Source of the DNA: Bacteroidales bacterium
Lineage (GTDB): Bacteria > Bacteroidota > Bacteroidia > Bacteroidales > P3
Direction: 5' to 3'
DNA length: 64,000 nucleotides
Assembly (NCBI GenBank): GCA_017962665.1
Contig: JAGCUU010000008.1
Location: 61,796-125,795 of the forward strand
The notes under the pieces were generated by a model. It saw only the letters and a list, made by a program, of their open reading frames with translations. It had not been told where the DNA came from and did no database searches. The translations under genes were made by a program, and so were the position numbers. Below, piece by piece: positions 27,679-37,265 of this stretch (positions within the stretch are counted from its first letter, which is position 1; each line of letters opens with the position of its first letter).

Positions 27679-29529
27679 ATGTCCAACCAATATCAAGAAC
27701 GCAGCACAGTAATACGCATCCTCATCCTTACGGTGGTGGCTATTTTTGTAGTGCGTCTTGCTATTTTGCAGATTTTTGACAAAGAATACCGTGAGCTTGC
27801 CGACCAACAAGCATTGCGCACTGTCACGCAGTATCCTGCCCGCGGACTCATCTATGACCGCAACGGGCAACTATTAGTATACAATGAGGCCGTTTATGAC
27901 CTAATGGTCATCCCAAAAATGGTAAAGATAGACACTGATTACTTCTGCCGTATCATTGGAATCACACGAGATGAATTCGACAGTCGGATGAAGAAAGCCT
28001 GCCGCTACTCAACCTACTCGCCCTCTATTTTCATGAAACAAATTTCAAAAGAGGAATACGGCTCATGGCAAAGCCATCTTTACAAATTCCACGGATTCTA
28101 TGTACAGCAGCGTACCCTCAGAGTATACGACAAACCTATTGCCGCACACGTACTGGGTTACGTCGGCGAGGTAGGTGACGAAGAAATAAAAAATGATCAC
28201 TACTATCGTCAAGGAGACTATATCGGTAAAAGCGGACTAGAGAAATCTTACGAATCAATACTTCGTGGAATCAAAGGGAAACGCATCATGCATGTGGACG
28301 TACACAATCGTGAAATCGGGCCCTACCTCAATGGCAGTCTTGACACAATGGCTGTAGAGGGAGGAAACCTATACACCACTATTGATGCCACATTGCAAGA
28401 ATATGCAGAGGAGATAATGGCCAACAAGCGAGGATGTGTTGTCGCCATTGAGCCATCGACCGGTGAGGTGCTGGCACTTGCATCAGCGCCCGGCTACGAC
28501 CCCAATCTCCTTGTAGGAAGGGTCAGAGGGCAGAACTATCTCAGATTGGCACGCGACACAAGCCAACCACTCTTTAACCGTGCTCTTCAAGCCAGATACC
28601 CTCCGGGAAGTATTTTCAAAGTGGCACAAGCCATGACAGCCCTTAATCTCGGCGTCATTAATCCTTCTTCCGGATTTCCATGCGACAAATCTCTTGTTGG
28701 ATGCCACAACCATCCATCCGCCAGAACAGTACAGGAAGCCATAAAGATGTCGTGTAATCCTTATTTCTACTATACTTATCGACGAATCATCCAACAGGGT
28801 AAGTACAAAAACATCTACAAAGACAGTCCTTACGGACTTACTGTTTGGCACGACTATATGAACCGTTTCGGTTTTGGCATCCGACTCGGGATAGACTTAC
28901 CCAATGTCAACTCCGGGCGTATCCCCGACACCGCTTTCTATAACCGCCGCTATGGCGAAGGGAAATGGGCGTTTTCTACAATTTACTCCAACAGTATAGG
29001 TCAAGGAGAGGTTGAAGTAGTCCCACTCCAAATGGCAAACCTTGCATGCATTGTTGCCAATCGCGGTTACTATATTACTCCGCACCTTGTACGCTTTTAT
29101 GGACCGGATTCTGTACGCAACGAAGAATACTACCGACGCAATGAGACTGGCATAAATCCGGCTTATTTCGAAATAGCAGTAGCGGGTATGTATGACGTTG
29201 TCCACGGTGCTGGCGGCACAGCACATCGTGCCAACATTCCGGACATTGACGTCTGCGGCAAAACAGGCACGGCACAAAATGCCGGCGACGACCACTCGGT
29301 CTTCATTGCCTTTGCGCCACGCAACAACCCCAAAATCGCAGTCGCCGTATATGTTGAGAACGCACGTGGCGGCGGCGGATACTGGGCTGCGCCAATAGCA
29401 AGTTTGATTATCGAAAAATATATACGTGGCAAGGTCACCAGAAAAGACGTTGAAAAAATGTACCATGACGCCGCCCCATGCCAGAAATTACCACTTCCCA
29501 AAACGGTAAAAAAGAAGAAGAAAAAATAA
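27679..29529 (+). CDS. mrdA: Penicillin-binding protein 2 (peptidoglycan transpeptidase)
   Basis: The class B transpeptidase that crosslinks peptidoglycan during cell elongation, partnered with RodA. The 616 residues include one N-terminal membrane segment (about 11-33), a dimerisation domain with PARGLIYDRNGQLL, and a transpeptidase domain. The active-site motifs are SIFK with Ser311 and Lys314, SCN in MSCNPYF, and KTG at residues 528-530. The C-terminus is a Lys-rich tail. rodA follows after four bases. Confidence 0.96.
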   Translation: MSNQYQERSTVIRILILTVVAIFVVRLAILQIFDKEYRELADQQALRTVTQYPARGLIYDRNGQLLVYNEAVYDLMVIPKMVKIDTDYFCRIIGITRDEFDSRMKKACRYSTYSPSIFMKQISKEEYGSWQSHLYKFHGFYVQQRTLRVYDKPIAAHVLGYVGEVGDEEIKNDHYYRQGDYIGKSGLEKSYESILRGIKGKRIMHVDVHNREIGPYLNGSLDTMAVEGGNLYTTIDATLQEYAEEIMANKRGCVVAIEPSTGEVLALASAPGYDPNLLVGRVRGQNYLRLARDTSQPLFNRALQARYPPGSIFKVAQAMTALNLGVINPSSGFPCDKSLVGCHNHPSARTVQEAIKMSCNPYFYYTYRRIIQQGKYKNIYKDSPYGLTVWHDYMNRFGFGIRLGIDLPNVNSGRIPDTAFYNRRYGEGKWAFSTIYSNSIGQGEVEVVPLQMANLACIVANRGYYITPHLVRFYGPDSVRNEEYYRRNETGINPAYFEIAVAGMYDVVHGAGGTAHRANIPDIDVCGKTGTAQNAGDDHSVFIAFAPRNNPKIAVAVYVENARGGGGYWAAPIASLIIEKYIRGKVTRKDVEKMYHDAAPCQKLPLPKTVKKKKKK

Positions 29530-29533
29530 CACA

Positions 29534-30781
29534 GTGGAAAACAGAATTGATTGGATATCAGTAACACTTTATATCGTCATTCTCCTCTTTGGTTGGATGA
29601 ACATCTATGCAGCATGCTATGATGAAGCTCATTCTGCAGTCTTCGACATAGCCACATTACATGGCAAACAGATTATATGGATCGCCTTTTCGGCAGTTAT
29701 AGCGTTAGGTATTACCCTCGTTGAGCCAAAAATATTCTCTTCTATCGCTTATATTATCTATCTTGTCGTCCTTGGACTACTCGTTCTAACTCTGATTATT
29801 GGTTCTGCAACAAAAGGAGGCCTGTCCTGGATAGATTTTGGTTTTTTCAAATTTCAAGCCTCAGAATTTGCAAAATTTGCCACAGCACTGGCATTAGCCA
29901 AATATATGTCATCGCAAGACATAGACTATAGTCAGTTATCTGCCAAAGCAAAAGCATGGGCTATAATATTGATACCCGCCGCACTTATCCTATTGCAGCA
30001 CGACACGGGCTCTGCACTTGTTTTCGCAAGTTTTCTACTACCTCTGTATCGTGAAGGTATGTCTCCGAAAATACTTGTCACAGGTCTTATTGCCGTGATA
30101 CTCTTCGTCCTTGCTCTTCTAATCAACAAATACATAATTGTTGGAGTTCTTGTATTGATAGCCCTTTTCTATCTTTTCGTTTGGCTCAATAAGCGGAGCC
30201 GCAAACATTATGTTTGGGTTTCCGCCATTCTCATTGCCTGCACACTCTTTACCTTCTCTGTCGATTTTGTTTTCGATAATATTCTTGAGCCTCACCAGCG
30301 AGACCGAATATACGTACTGTTAGGCAAATCAAACGACACTCATGGTTCCGGATACAACGTATACCAGTCAAAGATAGCCATCGGTTCCGGCGGATTCACC
30401 GGCAAGGGCTTTCTGCACGGCACCCTTACCAAAGCTGATTTTGTTCCGGAGCAGGAGACTGACTTTATCTTCTGTACCGTTGGTGAAGAATGGGGTTTCG
30501 TTGGTTCATGTATTGTCCTCGGACTTTACCTCGTACTGCTTCTGCGCATAATCAAACTTGCCGAACGGCAAAGGTCTGTCTTCTCTCGTTTTTATGGATA
30601 TTCTGTCGCCAGCATATTATTTCTTCACCTTTTTATCAATATAGGTATGGTTCTCGGTCTGCTTCCTGTTATAGGAATTCCTTTACCGTTCTTCAGTTAT
30701 GGAGGTTCTTCGCTGATTGCCTTCACCATTTTGCTTTTTATCTTCCTACGACAAGACACCGAGCATACAAAGCCTTTATAA
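29534..30781 (+). CDS. rodA: RodA, SEDS-family peptidoglycan glycosyltransferase
   Basis: Polymerises glycan strands for the elongasome together with PBP2. The 415-residue protein has about ten membrane segments. SEDS motifs are present: [13 protein letters not shown] (with the invariant Asp), [20 protein letters not shown], and [11 protein letters not shown] near the end. The start is GTG at 29534, four bases after the mrdA stop, so the two are translationally linked. clpX follows after 22 bases. Confidence 0.95.
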   Translation: MENRIDWISVTLYIVILLFGWMNIYAACYDEAHSAVFDIATLHGKQIIWIAFSAVIALGITLVEPKIFSSIAYIIYLVVLGLLVLTLIIGSATKGGLSWIDFGFFKFQASEFAKFATALALAKYMSSQDIDYSQLSAKAKAWAIILIPAALILLQHDTGSALVFASFLLPLYREGMSPKILVTGLIAVILFVLALLINKYIIVGVLVLIALFYLFVWLNKRSRKHYVWVSAILIACTLFTFSVDFVFDNILEPHQRDRIYVLLGKSNDTHGSGYNVYQSKIAIGSGGFTGKGFLHGTLTKADFVPEQETDFIFCTVGEEWGFVGSCIVLGLYLVLLLRIIKLAERQRSVFSRFYGYSVASILFLHLFINIGMVLGLLPVIGIPLPFFSYGGSSLIAFTILLFIFLRQDTEHTKPL

Positions 30782-30803
30782 ACCAGACATCAAACTATCC
30801 ATT

Positions 30804-32033
30804 ATGCCATCGAAAAAAAACACTACCGAACAACACTGCTCTTTTTGTGGACGTCCTGCCTCGCAATGTTCAGTCCTGCTTACAGGACTTTCAGGCTACA
30901 TTTGCTCTGACTGCGTCGAACAAGCCAACCAAATACTCAATCACCAAAAACCGTCACCAGACAACAAACCAGGCAGCCACTACAATAGCAACAAGATTCC
31001 CACCCCGTCTGAAATCAAGGAACATCTGGACAAGTATGTCATTGGTCAAGACGAAGCCAAAAGAGTCCTTGCTGTTGCGGTATACAACCATTATAAACGT
31101 TTGCGCTACTATGAATCCACTGGTGACAAGAATGATGTTGAAATAGAAAAATCGAACATAATCCTCGTCGGTGAAACCGGTACAGGTAAAACACTCATGG
31201 CTCGTACCATTGCAAAAATGCTTGATGTTCCGTTCTGCATCGCTGATGCAACCACCCTTACCGAAGCCGGATATGTAGGAGACGACGTCGAGAATGTCCT
31301 TGTACGACTGCTTCAGGCTGCCGACTATAACGTTGCCGCAGCCGAACGTGGAATCGTTTTCATTGACGAAATAGACAAGATTGCACGAAAGAGCGACAAT
31401 CCTTCCATAACACGAGACGTTTCCGGTGAGGGTGTTCAGCAGGCCATGCTCAAATTGCTTGAAGGTGCCGTTGTCAACGTGCCTCCCAATGGTGGTCGCA
31501 AACATCCAGAACAGCAAATGATTCAGGTCAATACCCGCAACATCCTATTCATCTCAGGAGGTGCCTTTGACGGCATCGAACGCGACATTGCCTCTCGTAT
31601 GAATTCCAATGTTATCGGCTTCAACGGGACCAAAACCAGGGAAGAGATTGACCGAAACAATTTTTTACGATACATAGAGCCCATGGACCTGAAAAAATTC
31701 GGACTCATTCCTGAACTGGTGGGACGTTTTCCTGTACTCACACACCTCAACCCCCTTGACCGTGACTCTCTCCTGCGCATACTTGTAGAGCCAAAGAACG
31801 CCTTGATAAAACAATATCACGAACTATTCAAGATGGACAAGGTGGGTCTGGACTTCGACCAAGAGGCACTTGAAGTTATTGTTGACACCGCAATCAAATA
31901 CAAACTTGGGGCACGTGGTCTTCGTTCTATTGTCGAAAACATCATGAATGATCTAATGTTCGACCTTCCTAATCTTAAAGGTCAAAATATTCGCATAACC
32001 AAAGAACTTGCCATACAAAAACTGCAGAAATGA
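30804..32033 (+). CDS. clpX: ATP-dependent Clp protease ATP-binding subunit ClpX
   Basis: The unfoldase of the ClpXP protease. The 409-residue protein has an N-terminal zinc domain with four Cys (CSFCGRP and CSDCVEQ). The AAA+ core has Walker A GETGTGKT, Walker [11 protein letters not shown], and the pore loop GYVGDDVE. Further motifs are [15 protein letters not shown] and RGLRSI (sensor II). The start MPSKK is conserved in position relative to the zinc domain; the frame is open further upstream inside rodA. queD overlaps its stop by four bases. No clpP is in the window. Confidence 0.97.
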   Translation: MPSKKNTTEQHCSFCGRPASQCSVLLTGLSGYICSDCVEQANQILNHQKPSPDNKPGSHYNSNKIPTPSEIKEHLDKYVIGQDEAKRVLAVAVYNHYKRLRYYESTGDKNDVEIEKSNIILVGETGTGKTLMARTIAKMLDVPFCIADATTLTEAGYVGDDVENVLVRLLQAADYNVAAAERGIVFIDEIDKIARKSDNPSITRDVSGEGVQQAMLKLLEGAVVNVPPNGGRKHPEQQMIQVNTRNILFISGGAFDGIERDIASRMNSNVIGFNGTKTREEIDRNNFLRYIEPMDLKKFGLIPELVGRFPVLTHLNPLDRDSLLRILVEPKNALIKQYHELFKMDKVGLDFDQEALEVIVDTAIKYKLGARGLRSIVENIMNDLMFDLPNLKGQNIRITKELAIQKLQK

Positions 32034-32458
32034 AACTCCGGCTGACCAAACAATTCGATTTCCAGATGGCACATACACTGTCGGCCTATCCTGGAAAATG
32101 CCGCAATATCCACGGCCACAACTATAAACTATTTGTGGCTGTCGAAAACGAAGAAGCATGCGATACATGCACACAGATCAACTACAATAGCGGAATGCTG
32201 ATGGATTTTACCGCTTTGAAGAGTCTTGTAGAGAATGAAATCATTGAGGTCTTCGATCATGCTTTTGTCGTACCGCAGGACTCTCCTTATGCAAATATTG
32301 AAAACACAAAAAAAATAGTCCTGCCTTTTCAGCCCACATGCGAAAATCTACTGTTATATTTCGCCACACTTCTCAACGACAAATTACCCGAAGGGGTACG
32401 TCTCTATTCGCTCAAAATACATGAGACGGAGACTTCATTTGCCGAACTGATCCTATAA
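32030..32458 (+). CDS. queD: 6-carboxytetrahydropterin synthase (QueD/PTPS family)
   Basis: Converts dihydroneopterin triphosphate to 6-carboxytetrahydropterin in queuosine (tRNA modification) synthesis. Zinc ligands are His15, His28 and His30 in the motifs MAHTL and NIHGHNY. The catalytic Cys is Cys24 in GKCRN. The C-terminal KIHETETSF holds the pterin-binding Glu. At 142 residues it is slightly longer than the shortest members, with an insertion [11 protein letters not shown] (about 54-64). It overlaps clpX and ends five bases from a convergent gene. Confidence 0.92.
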   Translation: MKLRLTKQFDFQMAHTLSAYPGKCRNIHGHNYKLFVAVENEEACDTCTQINYNSGMLMDFTALKSLVENEIIEVFDHAFVVPQDSPYANIENTKKIVLPFQPTCENLLLYFATLLNDKLPEGVRLYSLKIHETETSFAELIL

Positions 32459-32463
32459 TAACA

Positions 32464-32886
32464 TCAATATACCCATAGGACACCTCCGCTATACGAAGTC
32501 GAGTACTGGTACAACGGACATTCCGTAGCCCCTCCATCCATAGGCATACCGTCAGAAGCGATGATGAAACAGGTGTGACATTTAGGACATTCCAGCAAAG
32601 AGCTTCCCCAATCTGCCGATATTTCCACAGCGGTAGTACTATCAGCCGGACAAGTGCGCTCAAATGCAACAAATTGGTCGTAAGCCATACGTACAACAAT
32701 AACTCCGCGATGTCCGCCAGTCAGATATATATATCCCCCAACACTATTCACCCCTTGATATTCGGCTGAATTCGGCTCGATTTCAAAGTTTGTGATACCT
32801 ATCGGGACATAGCAACTATCGTCACGATGGCATGAGACAAGCAGAGCCGTGACCAAAATAAACGTAACTGTAATTATTTTTTTCAT
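32464..32886 (-). CDS. Rieske-fold-like lipoprotein lacking the His ligands
   Basis: A 140-residue lipoprotein (signal ending LVSC, Cys19). The mature part follows the order of a Rieske domain: AFERTCPAD, then LLECPKCHTCF, then GMPMDGGATECPLYQY, which corresponds to the usual proline loop. True Rieske proteins bind [2Fe-2S] with C-x-H and C-x-x-H. Here the first is Cys79-Pro-Ala and the second is Cys100-x-x-Cys103, with His104 after it. A normal cluster is therefore unlikely; Cys79, 100, 103, 106 and 123 might hold zinc or form disulfides. It overlaps the peptidase gene upstream by four bases. Confidence 0.72.
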   Translation of the reverse strand: MKKIITVTFILVTALLVSCHRDDSCYVPIGITNFEIEPNSAEYQGVNSVGGYIYLTGGHRGVIVVRMAYDQFVAFERTCPADSTTAVEISADWGSSLLECPKCHTCFIIASDGMPMDGGATECPLYQYSTSYSGGVLWVY

Positions 32887-33899
32887 TGCCGTTCCGTCTG
32901 CGGAAAGTCTGAATAGATTAGTTTCATACTCACCGTCGCAACGATTTTCATAGTACCCTTTTCCACGGCATCAAGGTTATCGTTAACTGTATGCCAATGA
33001 GGATAGAAGCTGCAGTTCTGGCTATTTTGTACCACATCGATGGTAGGTATCTTCAAAATCTGGTTAACATAAAGATGGTCGTCGAGGATAGCCGGTGTAC
33101 GGCTATTGACAAAAACATTTCCGTATCCCAATGCCTCGGCGACATTCCACATTTTATTCATCAAACCCTGTGCGAATGTCATCGACACCTCCTCTTTTGT
33201 GAAGCGAGGCTGTCCACATCCTACCATGTCGTACAGGATGCCATACTCTGCCCTGTAGAAGAGTCGGTGTGGACTGCTTGCCCAAAATTGCGAGCCTTTA
33301 CACCATGTGTTGTCCTCGTATTTGTCGGTCCATTCCGGAATACCCTGGTCCTCCGCATCAAAGAATACAAAATCGACCCCGACATCAGGGGGCATGGCCG
33401 ACATCACACGTGCCATTTCCATAATTACTGCCACTCCGCTGGCACCGTCGTTTGCACCAAGCAGAGGCTTACGCCAGTTATCAGTGTCAAGATCATGGTC
33501 CGCCCATCTACGGGAATCCCAATGTGCTGTCAACAAAACCCTCTTGTCGCAATCAGGGTTTATCGAAGCTATAATATTCTTGCAACTAACCTTGCTTCCA
33601 TCCCATAGAGTCGCAGAAAATGGCTGCACAATTACAGTGTCGCACCATCGGCTCATATTGGAAACGATATATTCGGCGCACTTTTCGTGACCTTTGGTTC
33701 CAGGGTGTCGAAAACCGAAAGCCAACTGCCCCTCAACAAAAGAATACGCCGAATCTGCAAGAAACTCCGGGGTCAGCACTTTGGTGTAATCCGTAGAATG
33801 GACCGCAGGAGCCTCTTTATGATTATGTTTGCAGCCTGCCAGCACAAGCAAGCAGACTGCAATAATCATTATTTTTATATTGTGAACTATTATTCTCAA
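32883..33899 (-). CDS. Glutaminyl-peptide cyclotransferase-like M28 family lipoprotein
   Basis: A 338-residue zinc enzyme of the M28/glutaminyl cyclase fold with a lipoprotein signal (LLVLAGC, Cys23). Metal-site residues are Asp151 in LGANDGASG, Glu183 in FDAEDQG, and His303 in HWHT. Asp273/Asp274 and His275 lie in ILDDH. Fold and residues match Bacteroidota glutaminyl cyclases, which convert N-terminal Gln of exported proteins to pyroglutamate. An aminopeptidase role is the alternative. Many exported proteins in this window are predicted to begin with Gln, which favours the cyclase. efp is 14 bases upstream. Confidence 0.85.
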   Translation of the reverse strand: MRIIVHNIKIMIIAVCLLVLAGCKHNHKEAPAVHSTDYTKVLTPEFLADSAYSFVEGQLAFGFRHPGTKGHEKCAEYIVSNMSRWCDTVIVQPFSATLWDGSKVSCKNIIASINPDCDKRVLLTAHWDSRRWADHDLDTDNWRKPLLGANDGASGVAVIMEMARVMSAMPPDVGVDFVFFDAEDQGIPEWTDKYEDNTWCKGSQFWASSPHRLFYRAEYGILYDMVGCGQPRFTKEEVSMTFAQGLMNKMWNVAEALGYGNVFVNSRTPAILDDHLYVNQILKIPTIDVVQNSQNCSFYPHWHTVNDNLDAVEKGTMKIVATVSMKLIYSDFPQTERQ

Positions 33900-33913
33900 C
33901 TATCAATTTTTTT

Positions 33914-34477
33914 TTACTTGATACGCTCCGAGTATTCACCGGTCCGAGTGTCAACCTTGATACGCTCGCCCTCTTTGATAAAGAGAGGGACACGAACCTG
34001 AACGCCAGGTTCCACAGTAGCATCTTTCATTGCATTAGTAGCAGTATTGCCGGCAAAGCCAGGTTCTGTATATGTTACCACCGTTTCGATGAAAGGAGGA
34101 AGTTCACACAGAAGCGGGGTCTCGGTATCGGCATGGACCGTAATCTCCACATACTGGTTCTCCTTAAGGAACTGCGGGGCGTTGATGATTGCCTCTTCCA
34201 CACCGATCTGTTCGTATGTTTCAGTATGCATAAAATAGAACAAATCACCCTCCTTATAAAGGAATGTATAGGGACGGCGCTCGACACGAACGATATCGAT
34301 TTTTGCACCCGAAGGGAAAGTGTTCTCTAAAACACGACCCGTTTTAACATTACGCATTTTGGTGCGAACAAAAGCAGCACCTTTACCTGGTTTCACATGA
34401 AGAAATTCAACAATGGTATAGATATCGTTGTTGAAATTAATACATAATCCATTTTTAATATCAGCTGTTGTTGCCAT
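33914..34477 (-). CDS. efp: Translation elongation factor P
   Basis: Relieves ribosome stalling at consecutive prolines by entering the E site. The 187 residues form three beta-barrel domains. The tip loop of domain I reads VKPGKGAA, with Lys32 at the modifiable position. The C-terminus contains GVQVRVPLFIKEGERIKVDT, the EF-P signature. It lies downstream of the small membrane protein gene and upstream of the glutaminyl cyclase, all closely spaced on the minus strand. Confidence 0.96.
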   Translation of the reverse strand: MATTADIKNGLCINFNNDIYTIVEFLHVKPGKGAAFVRTKMRNVKTGRVLENTFPSGAKIDIVRVERRPYTFLYKEGDLFYFMHTETYEQIGVEEAIINAPQFLKENQYVEITVHADTETPLLCELPPFIETVVTYTEPGFAGNTATNAMKDATVEPGVQVRVPLFIKEGERIKVDTRTGEYSERIK

Positions 34478-34495
34478 AGATATGATGATAAATTA

Positions 34496-34750
34496 TTAAT
34501 TATTATTTTTTTTCTTTTCAACTTCCAACAGATTCGTCAAGCGACGCAAGTCAACCTTCAATTCCTCATTCTCCTCCTCGAACATCTTATATCGTGTACG
34601 ATACATCAAATTTCGGCTAAAGATAGCAAGCATAATTAGTAATAAGGTTATTTTCACCTCTTTACCATTTACAAAAAAATAAACTGTCGCACCTATTATC
34701 AATAAATATGATACCCATTCATATATTTTTACAAGTGTTGCTTTTTCCAT
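34496..34750 (-). CDS. Small membrane protein with coiled-coil tail
   Basis: An 84-residue protein with two hydrophobic segments (about 10-27 and 31-45) and a charged helical tail rich in Glu/Lys/Leu (EEENEELKVDLRRL), predicted coiled coil. The C-terminus is KKKNNN. It is 18 bases upstream of efp. A likely -7 box (TACATTTG) is 23 bases ahead of its start. Family not recognised. Confidence 0.7.
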   Translation of the reverse strand: MEKATLVKIYEWVSYLLIIGATVYFFVNGKEVKITLLLIMLAIFSRNLMYRTRYKMFEEENEELKVDLRRLTNLLEVEKKKNNN

Positions 34751-34772
34751 TTTACTCTGTATTTTGAGGTTG

Positions 34773-34780
34773 CAAATGTA
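34773..34780 (-). promoter_or_regulatory. Probable -7 box for the small membrane protein-efp operon
   Basis: TACATTTG on the minus strand matches TAnnTTTG. The -33 side is weak (TTAC about 21 bases upstream). The leader would be very short, about 15-20 bases. Confidence 0.5.
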
Positions 34781-34895
34781 CGAAAAAAAAATAATACCGC
34801 TGTAACAAAAAGAAACCGTTAATCTATATCACTGGTTAACATTCTGTTGTTTTTATATATCAATTATAAAAATTCATGTTTTTTTTTTAAAAAAA

Positions 34896-34926
34896 TTTGT
34901 CCGTCACGATTTTTTTCGTAACTTTG
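34896..34926 (+). promoter_or_regulatory. Strong Bacteroides-type promoter
   Basis: TTTG (34896-34899), exactly 19 bases, then TAACTTTG (34919-34926): both boxes are perfect. It gives a leader of about 75 bases before the small exported protein at 35009. Confidence 0.82.
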
Positions 34927-35008
34927 CCTTTTTACAAGATGTGCTTTATTGCATATCCTGTGCAAACTATCGCATTGTATTATATAAACTTATTTAAATA
35001 TCGGGATT

Positions 35009-35206
35009 ATGAAAAAGTTATTTAGAATACTGTTGGCGTTTGTATTAATATTCGCTCTTGCGGGTGTATGCAGCACGGTCTCGTCATGTAAGTCATCCTC
35101 TGAGACCATGTATAGCAGCAAAAAGAAAAATTCAAAGAAAATCAACCGCAACTATAAAGTACGTGGCAATAATCAGCGTAACAGTTCCACATATCATACT
35201 TATTAA
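35009..35206 (+). CDS. Small basic exported protein or lipoprotein, 65 residues
   Basis: The signal is hydrophobic (LLAFVLIFALAGV) with a possible lipobox VSSC (Cys27). The mature part is very rich in Lys, Ser and Asn (SSKKKNSKKINRNYKVRGNN), so it would be strongly positively charged. It sits behind the best promoter match of the window, which suggests high expression. Tiny Lys-rich lipoproteins of this kind occur in Bacteroidota, function unknown. The thioredoxin-like gene starts 31 bases later. Confidence 0.72.
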   Translation: MKKLFRILLAFVLIFALAGVCSTVSSCKSSSETMYSSKKKNSKKINRNYKVRGNNQRNSSTYHTY

Positions 35207-35237
35207 TAGTCCAGAATTTCTTTCACTTACATAAACG

Positions 35238-36131
35238 GTGAATCGACTCGCCATATTGGCACTCACATTATCCTTTGTTCTGTTCCCCCTGCGTGCAAAA
35301 TCACAGTCGGGGTTCAACATTGAAGTAACATCCGACACCCTGGTTCAAGGACGTTGGATGTTGATTGTTTATGACAGCACTCCCCGTACCGTCCAATCTT
35401 ACAAAACCAAAGCACATAAAACATTCTTTAAAGGCTCTGTAAAGAATCCTGTATATGCAGAGTTGCGACATAGTTCCACATCCCGACCCCTACCATTCTT
35501 CATTGAAAACAGCGATATAAAAGTTCTTTTCGATTTCTCGAACCCTTACAATTCAAAAATCAGCGGTTCCATTACCAACAGCCAGATGCGGTATATTCTT
35601 GAAATCTGCAATAACAATTCACCGTCTTGCATTGCTCAAAACATAGAAGAGAATCCAACTGTGCCATTCGCGTCCTATCTCATCCTCAACTATATTGCAC
35701 CGACTTCAGACATTCAGTATCTACAGAACATCGTGGCATCTCTTTCTGGTGAGGCCACAACGGCTTATCATTACAAGGAGCTTCAGGTTATGTTAAATAG
35801 AGCGCTCACACTGCAACCAGGTAACAAGTTGCCAAGTCTGTATTTTCTTGATGCTGACGGAAAGAGCCATTCTGTCGACTCTCTTCTTGACAACAGAAGA
35901 CAAAATCTTTTACTCTTTGCCGCGACATGGTGCAACCAATGCGACACCATCCAGAAAAAAATAAACACAAAAAAGATTAACACAATAAGAATAGACATCG
36001 ACCGCACTCCAGATGAATGGGACTCTCCAATAATGAAGACGCTACAAATAGACCATATACCCTACCTGATACTCATCGACCGAGACAGACGAATTGTAGC
36101 ACGAGATATTAGATATTGGCAACTAAACTGA
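35238..36131 (+). CDS. Exported thioredoxin-like protein with CXXC
   Basis: A 297-residue protein with a signal peptide (predicted cut AKS|Q). An N-terminal beta domain resembles DUF4369 (VQGRWMLIVYDS, then FFKGSVKNPVYAEL). A C-terminal thioredoxin fold starts near residue 195, with active site WCNQC (Cys232, Cys235) and cis-Pro motif HIPYL at about 275. It is probably a periplasmic disulfide oxidoreductase of the TlpA/ResA type. The start codon is GTG at 35238. manA follows after 42 bases. Confidence 0.82.
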   Translation: MNRLAILALTLSFVLFPLRAKSQSGFNIEVTSDTLVQGRWMLIVYDSTPRTVQSYKTKAHKTFFKGSVKNPVYAELRHSSTSRPLPFFIENSDIKVLFDFSNPYNSKISGSITNSQMRYILEICNNNSPSCIAQNIEENPTVPFASYLILNYIAPTSDIQYLQNIVASLSGEATTAYHYKELQVMLNRALTLQPGNKLPSLYFLDADGKSHSVDSLLDNRRQNLLLFAATWCNQCDTIQKKINTKKINTIRIDIDRTPDEWDSPIMKTLQIDHIPYLILIDRDRRIVARDIRYWQLN

Positions 36132-36173
36132 CTACTAAATTTTCAATTGTTTAACAATCAATCCTCCAATACG

Positions 36174-37265
36174 ATGGAAACAACCCTATATCCGCTGAAA
36201 TTCATGCCACTGTTCAAAAACAAAGTTTGGGGTGGCAATAAAATAAAAGAGTTGGGGTTTGACTACGACCCTCTTCCCAATTGCGGCGAGATGTGGGTTC
36301 TCTCCGCAGTAAAAGACAACGAATCCATCATAGATAACGGATTCCTTGCCGACAACACACTCAACGAAGTTTTGGAAATATACATGGATGAACTCATCGG
36401 TGAAAAGAACTACCGCCACTTTGGCAATGAGTTCCCTCTTTTGATAAAGATTATCGATGCCAATGACAAACTCTCAATACAGGTTCATCCTAATGACGAC
36501 CTGGCACATCAGCGAGGACTTGAAAACGGCAAAACAGAGATGTGGTATATTATCGAAGCCGAGCATGGCTCTGAAATCGTAGACGGATTTCAATCCACTG
36601 TAACCCCTGACGAGTACCAGCTTTCACTCGACACCGGTCATATCGAAGAGCTACTCCACATCGACTATCCTCAGAACGGTGATGTCTTTTTTATCCCAGC
36701 TGGACGTGTGCATGCCCTCGGAAAAGGTCTGTTGCTGGCAGAAATACAGCAGTCGTCAGATACCACCTACCGTATCTATGACTATAACCGCCCCGATGCT
36801 GACGGCAAACTACGGCAATTACACACCGCAGAAGCACTTGATGCAATAGACTTCAGCCCCACTGCCGACGGAAGAACACATTACCAATACAAACCCAACG
36901 CCACGGTCACCCTCGCCGAATGTCCTTATTTTACCACCAACCTCATCGCCCTCGACAAGCCGATGCGAAAGAACTTTGCGCAGCTCGATTCTTTCATTAT
37001 CTACCTCTGCACTGAAGGCATCGCGGCTGTGAAAACGCTCAACACCATCTGCCCTATCCACGCCGGTGAGTGCGTGCTAGTGCCTGCTGTGGCTGAAACT
37101 GTGGAGCTCTACTCCGAAGGCCCTGCCAAACTGCTTGAGGTTTATGTCGACCCTGCACAATGGAAAGAGGAAGGGGTGAACCACAGCAACGACTTCGACT
37201 TGATGGCTCAGTTTATCGGCAACGGCAACCCGGATGATTACCTTGACGATTTATCTCTTCACTAA
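36174..37265 (+). CDS. manA: Mannose-6-phosphate isomerase, class I type
   Basis: Interconverts fructose 6-phosphate and mannose 6-phosphate, feeding GDP-mannose and GDP-fucose synthesis for surface glycans. Cupin zinc-site motifs are present: IQVHPND (Gln, His), GKTEMWYI (Glu), and FFIPAGRVHALG (His). The start METTLYPLKF gives 363 residues and the conserved KNKVWGG shortly after. An ATG at 36147 would add nine residues. The last 15 bases overlap the 3' end of the convergent T9SS cargo gene. Confidence 0.92.
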   Translation: METTLYPLKFMPLFKNKVWGGNKIKELGFDYDPLPNCGEMWVLSAVKDNESIIDNGFLADNTLNEVLEIYMDELIGEKNYRHFGNEFPLLIKIIDANDKLSIQVHPNDDLAHQRGLENGKTEMWYIIEAEHGSEIVDGFQSTVTPDEYQLSLDTGHIEELLHIDYPQNGDVFFIPAGRVHALGKGLLLAEIQQSSDTTYRIYDYNRPDADGKLRQLHTAEALDAIDFSPTADGRTHYQYKPNATVTLAECPYFTTNLIALDKPMRKNFAQLDSFIIYLCTEGIAAVKTLNTICPIHAGECVLVPAVAETVELYSEGPAKLLEVYVDPAQWKEEGVNHSNDFDLMAQFIGNGNPDDYLDDLSLH

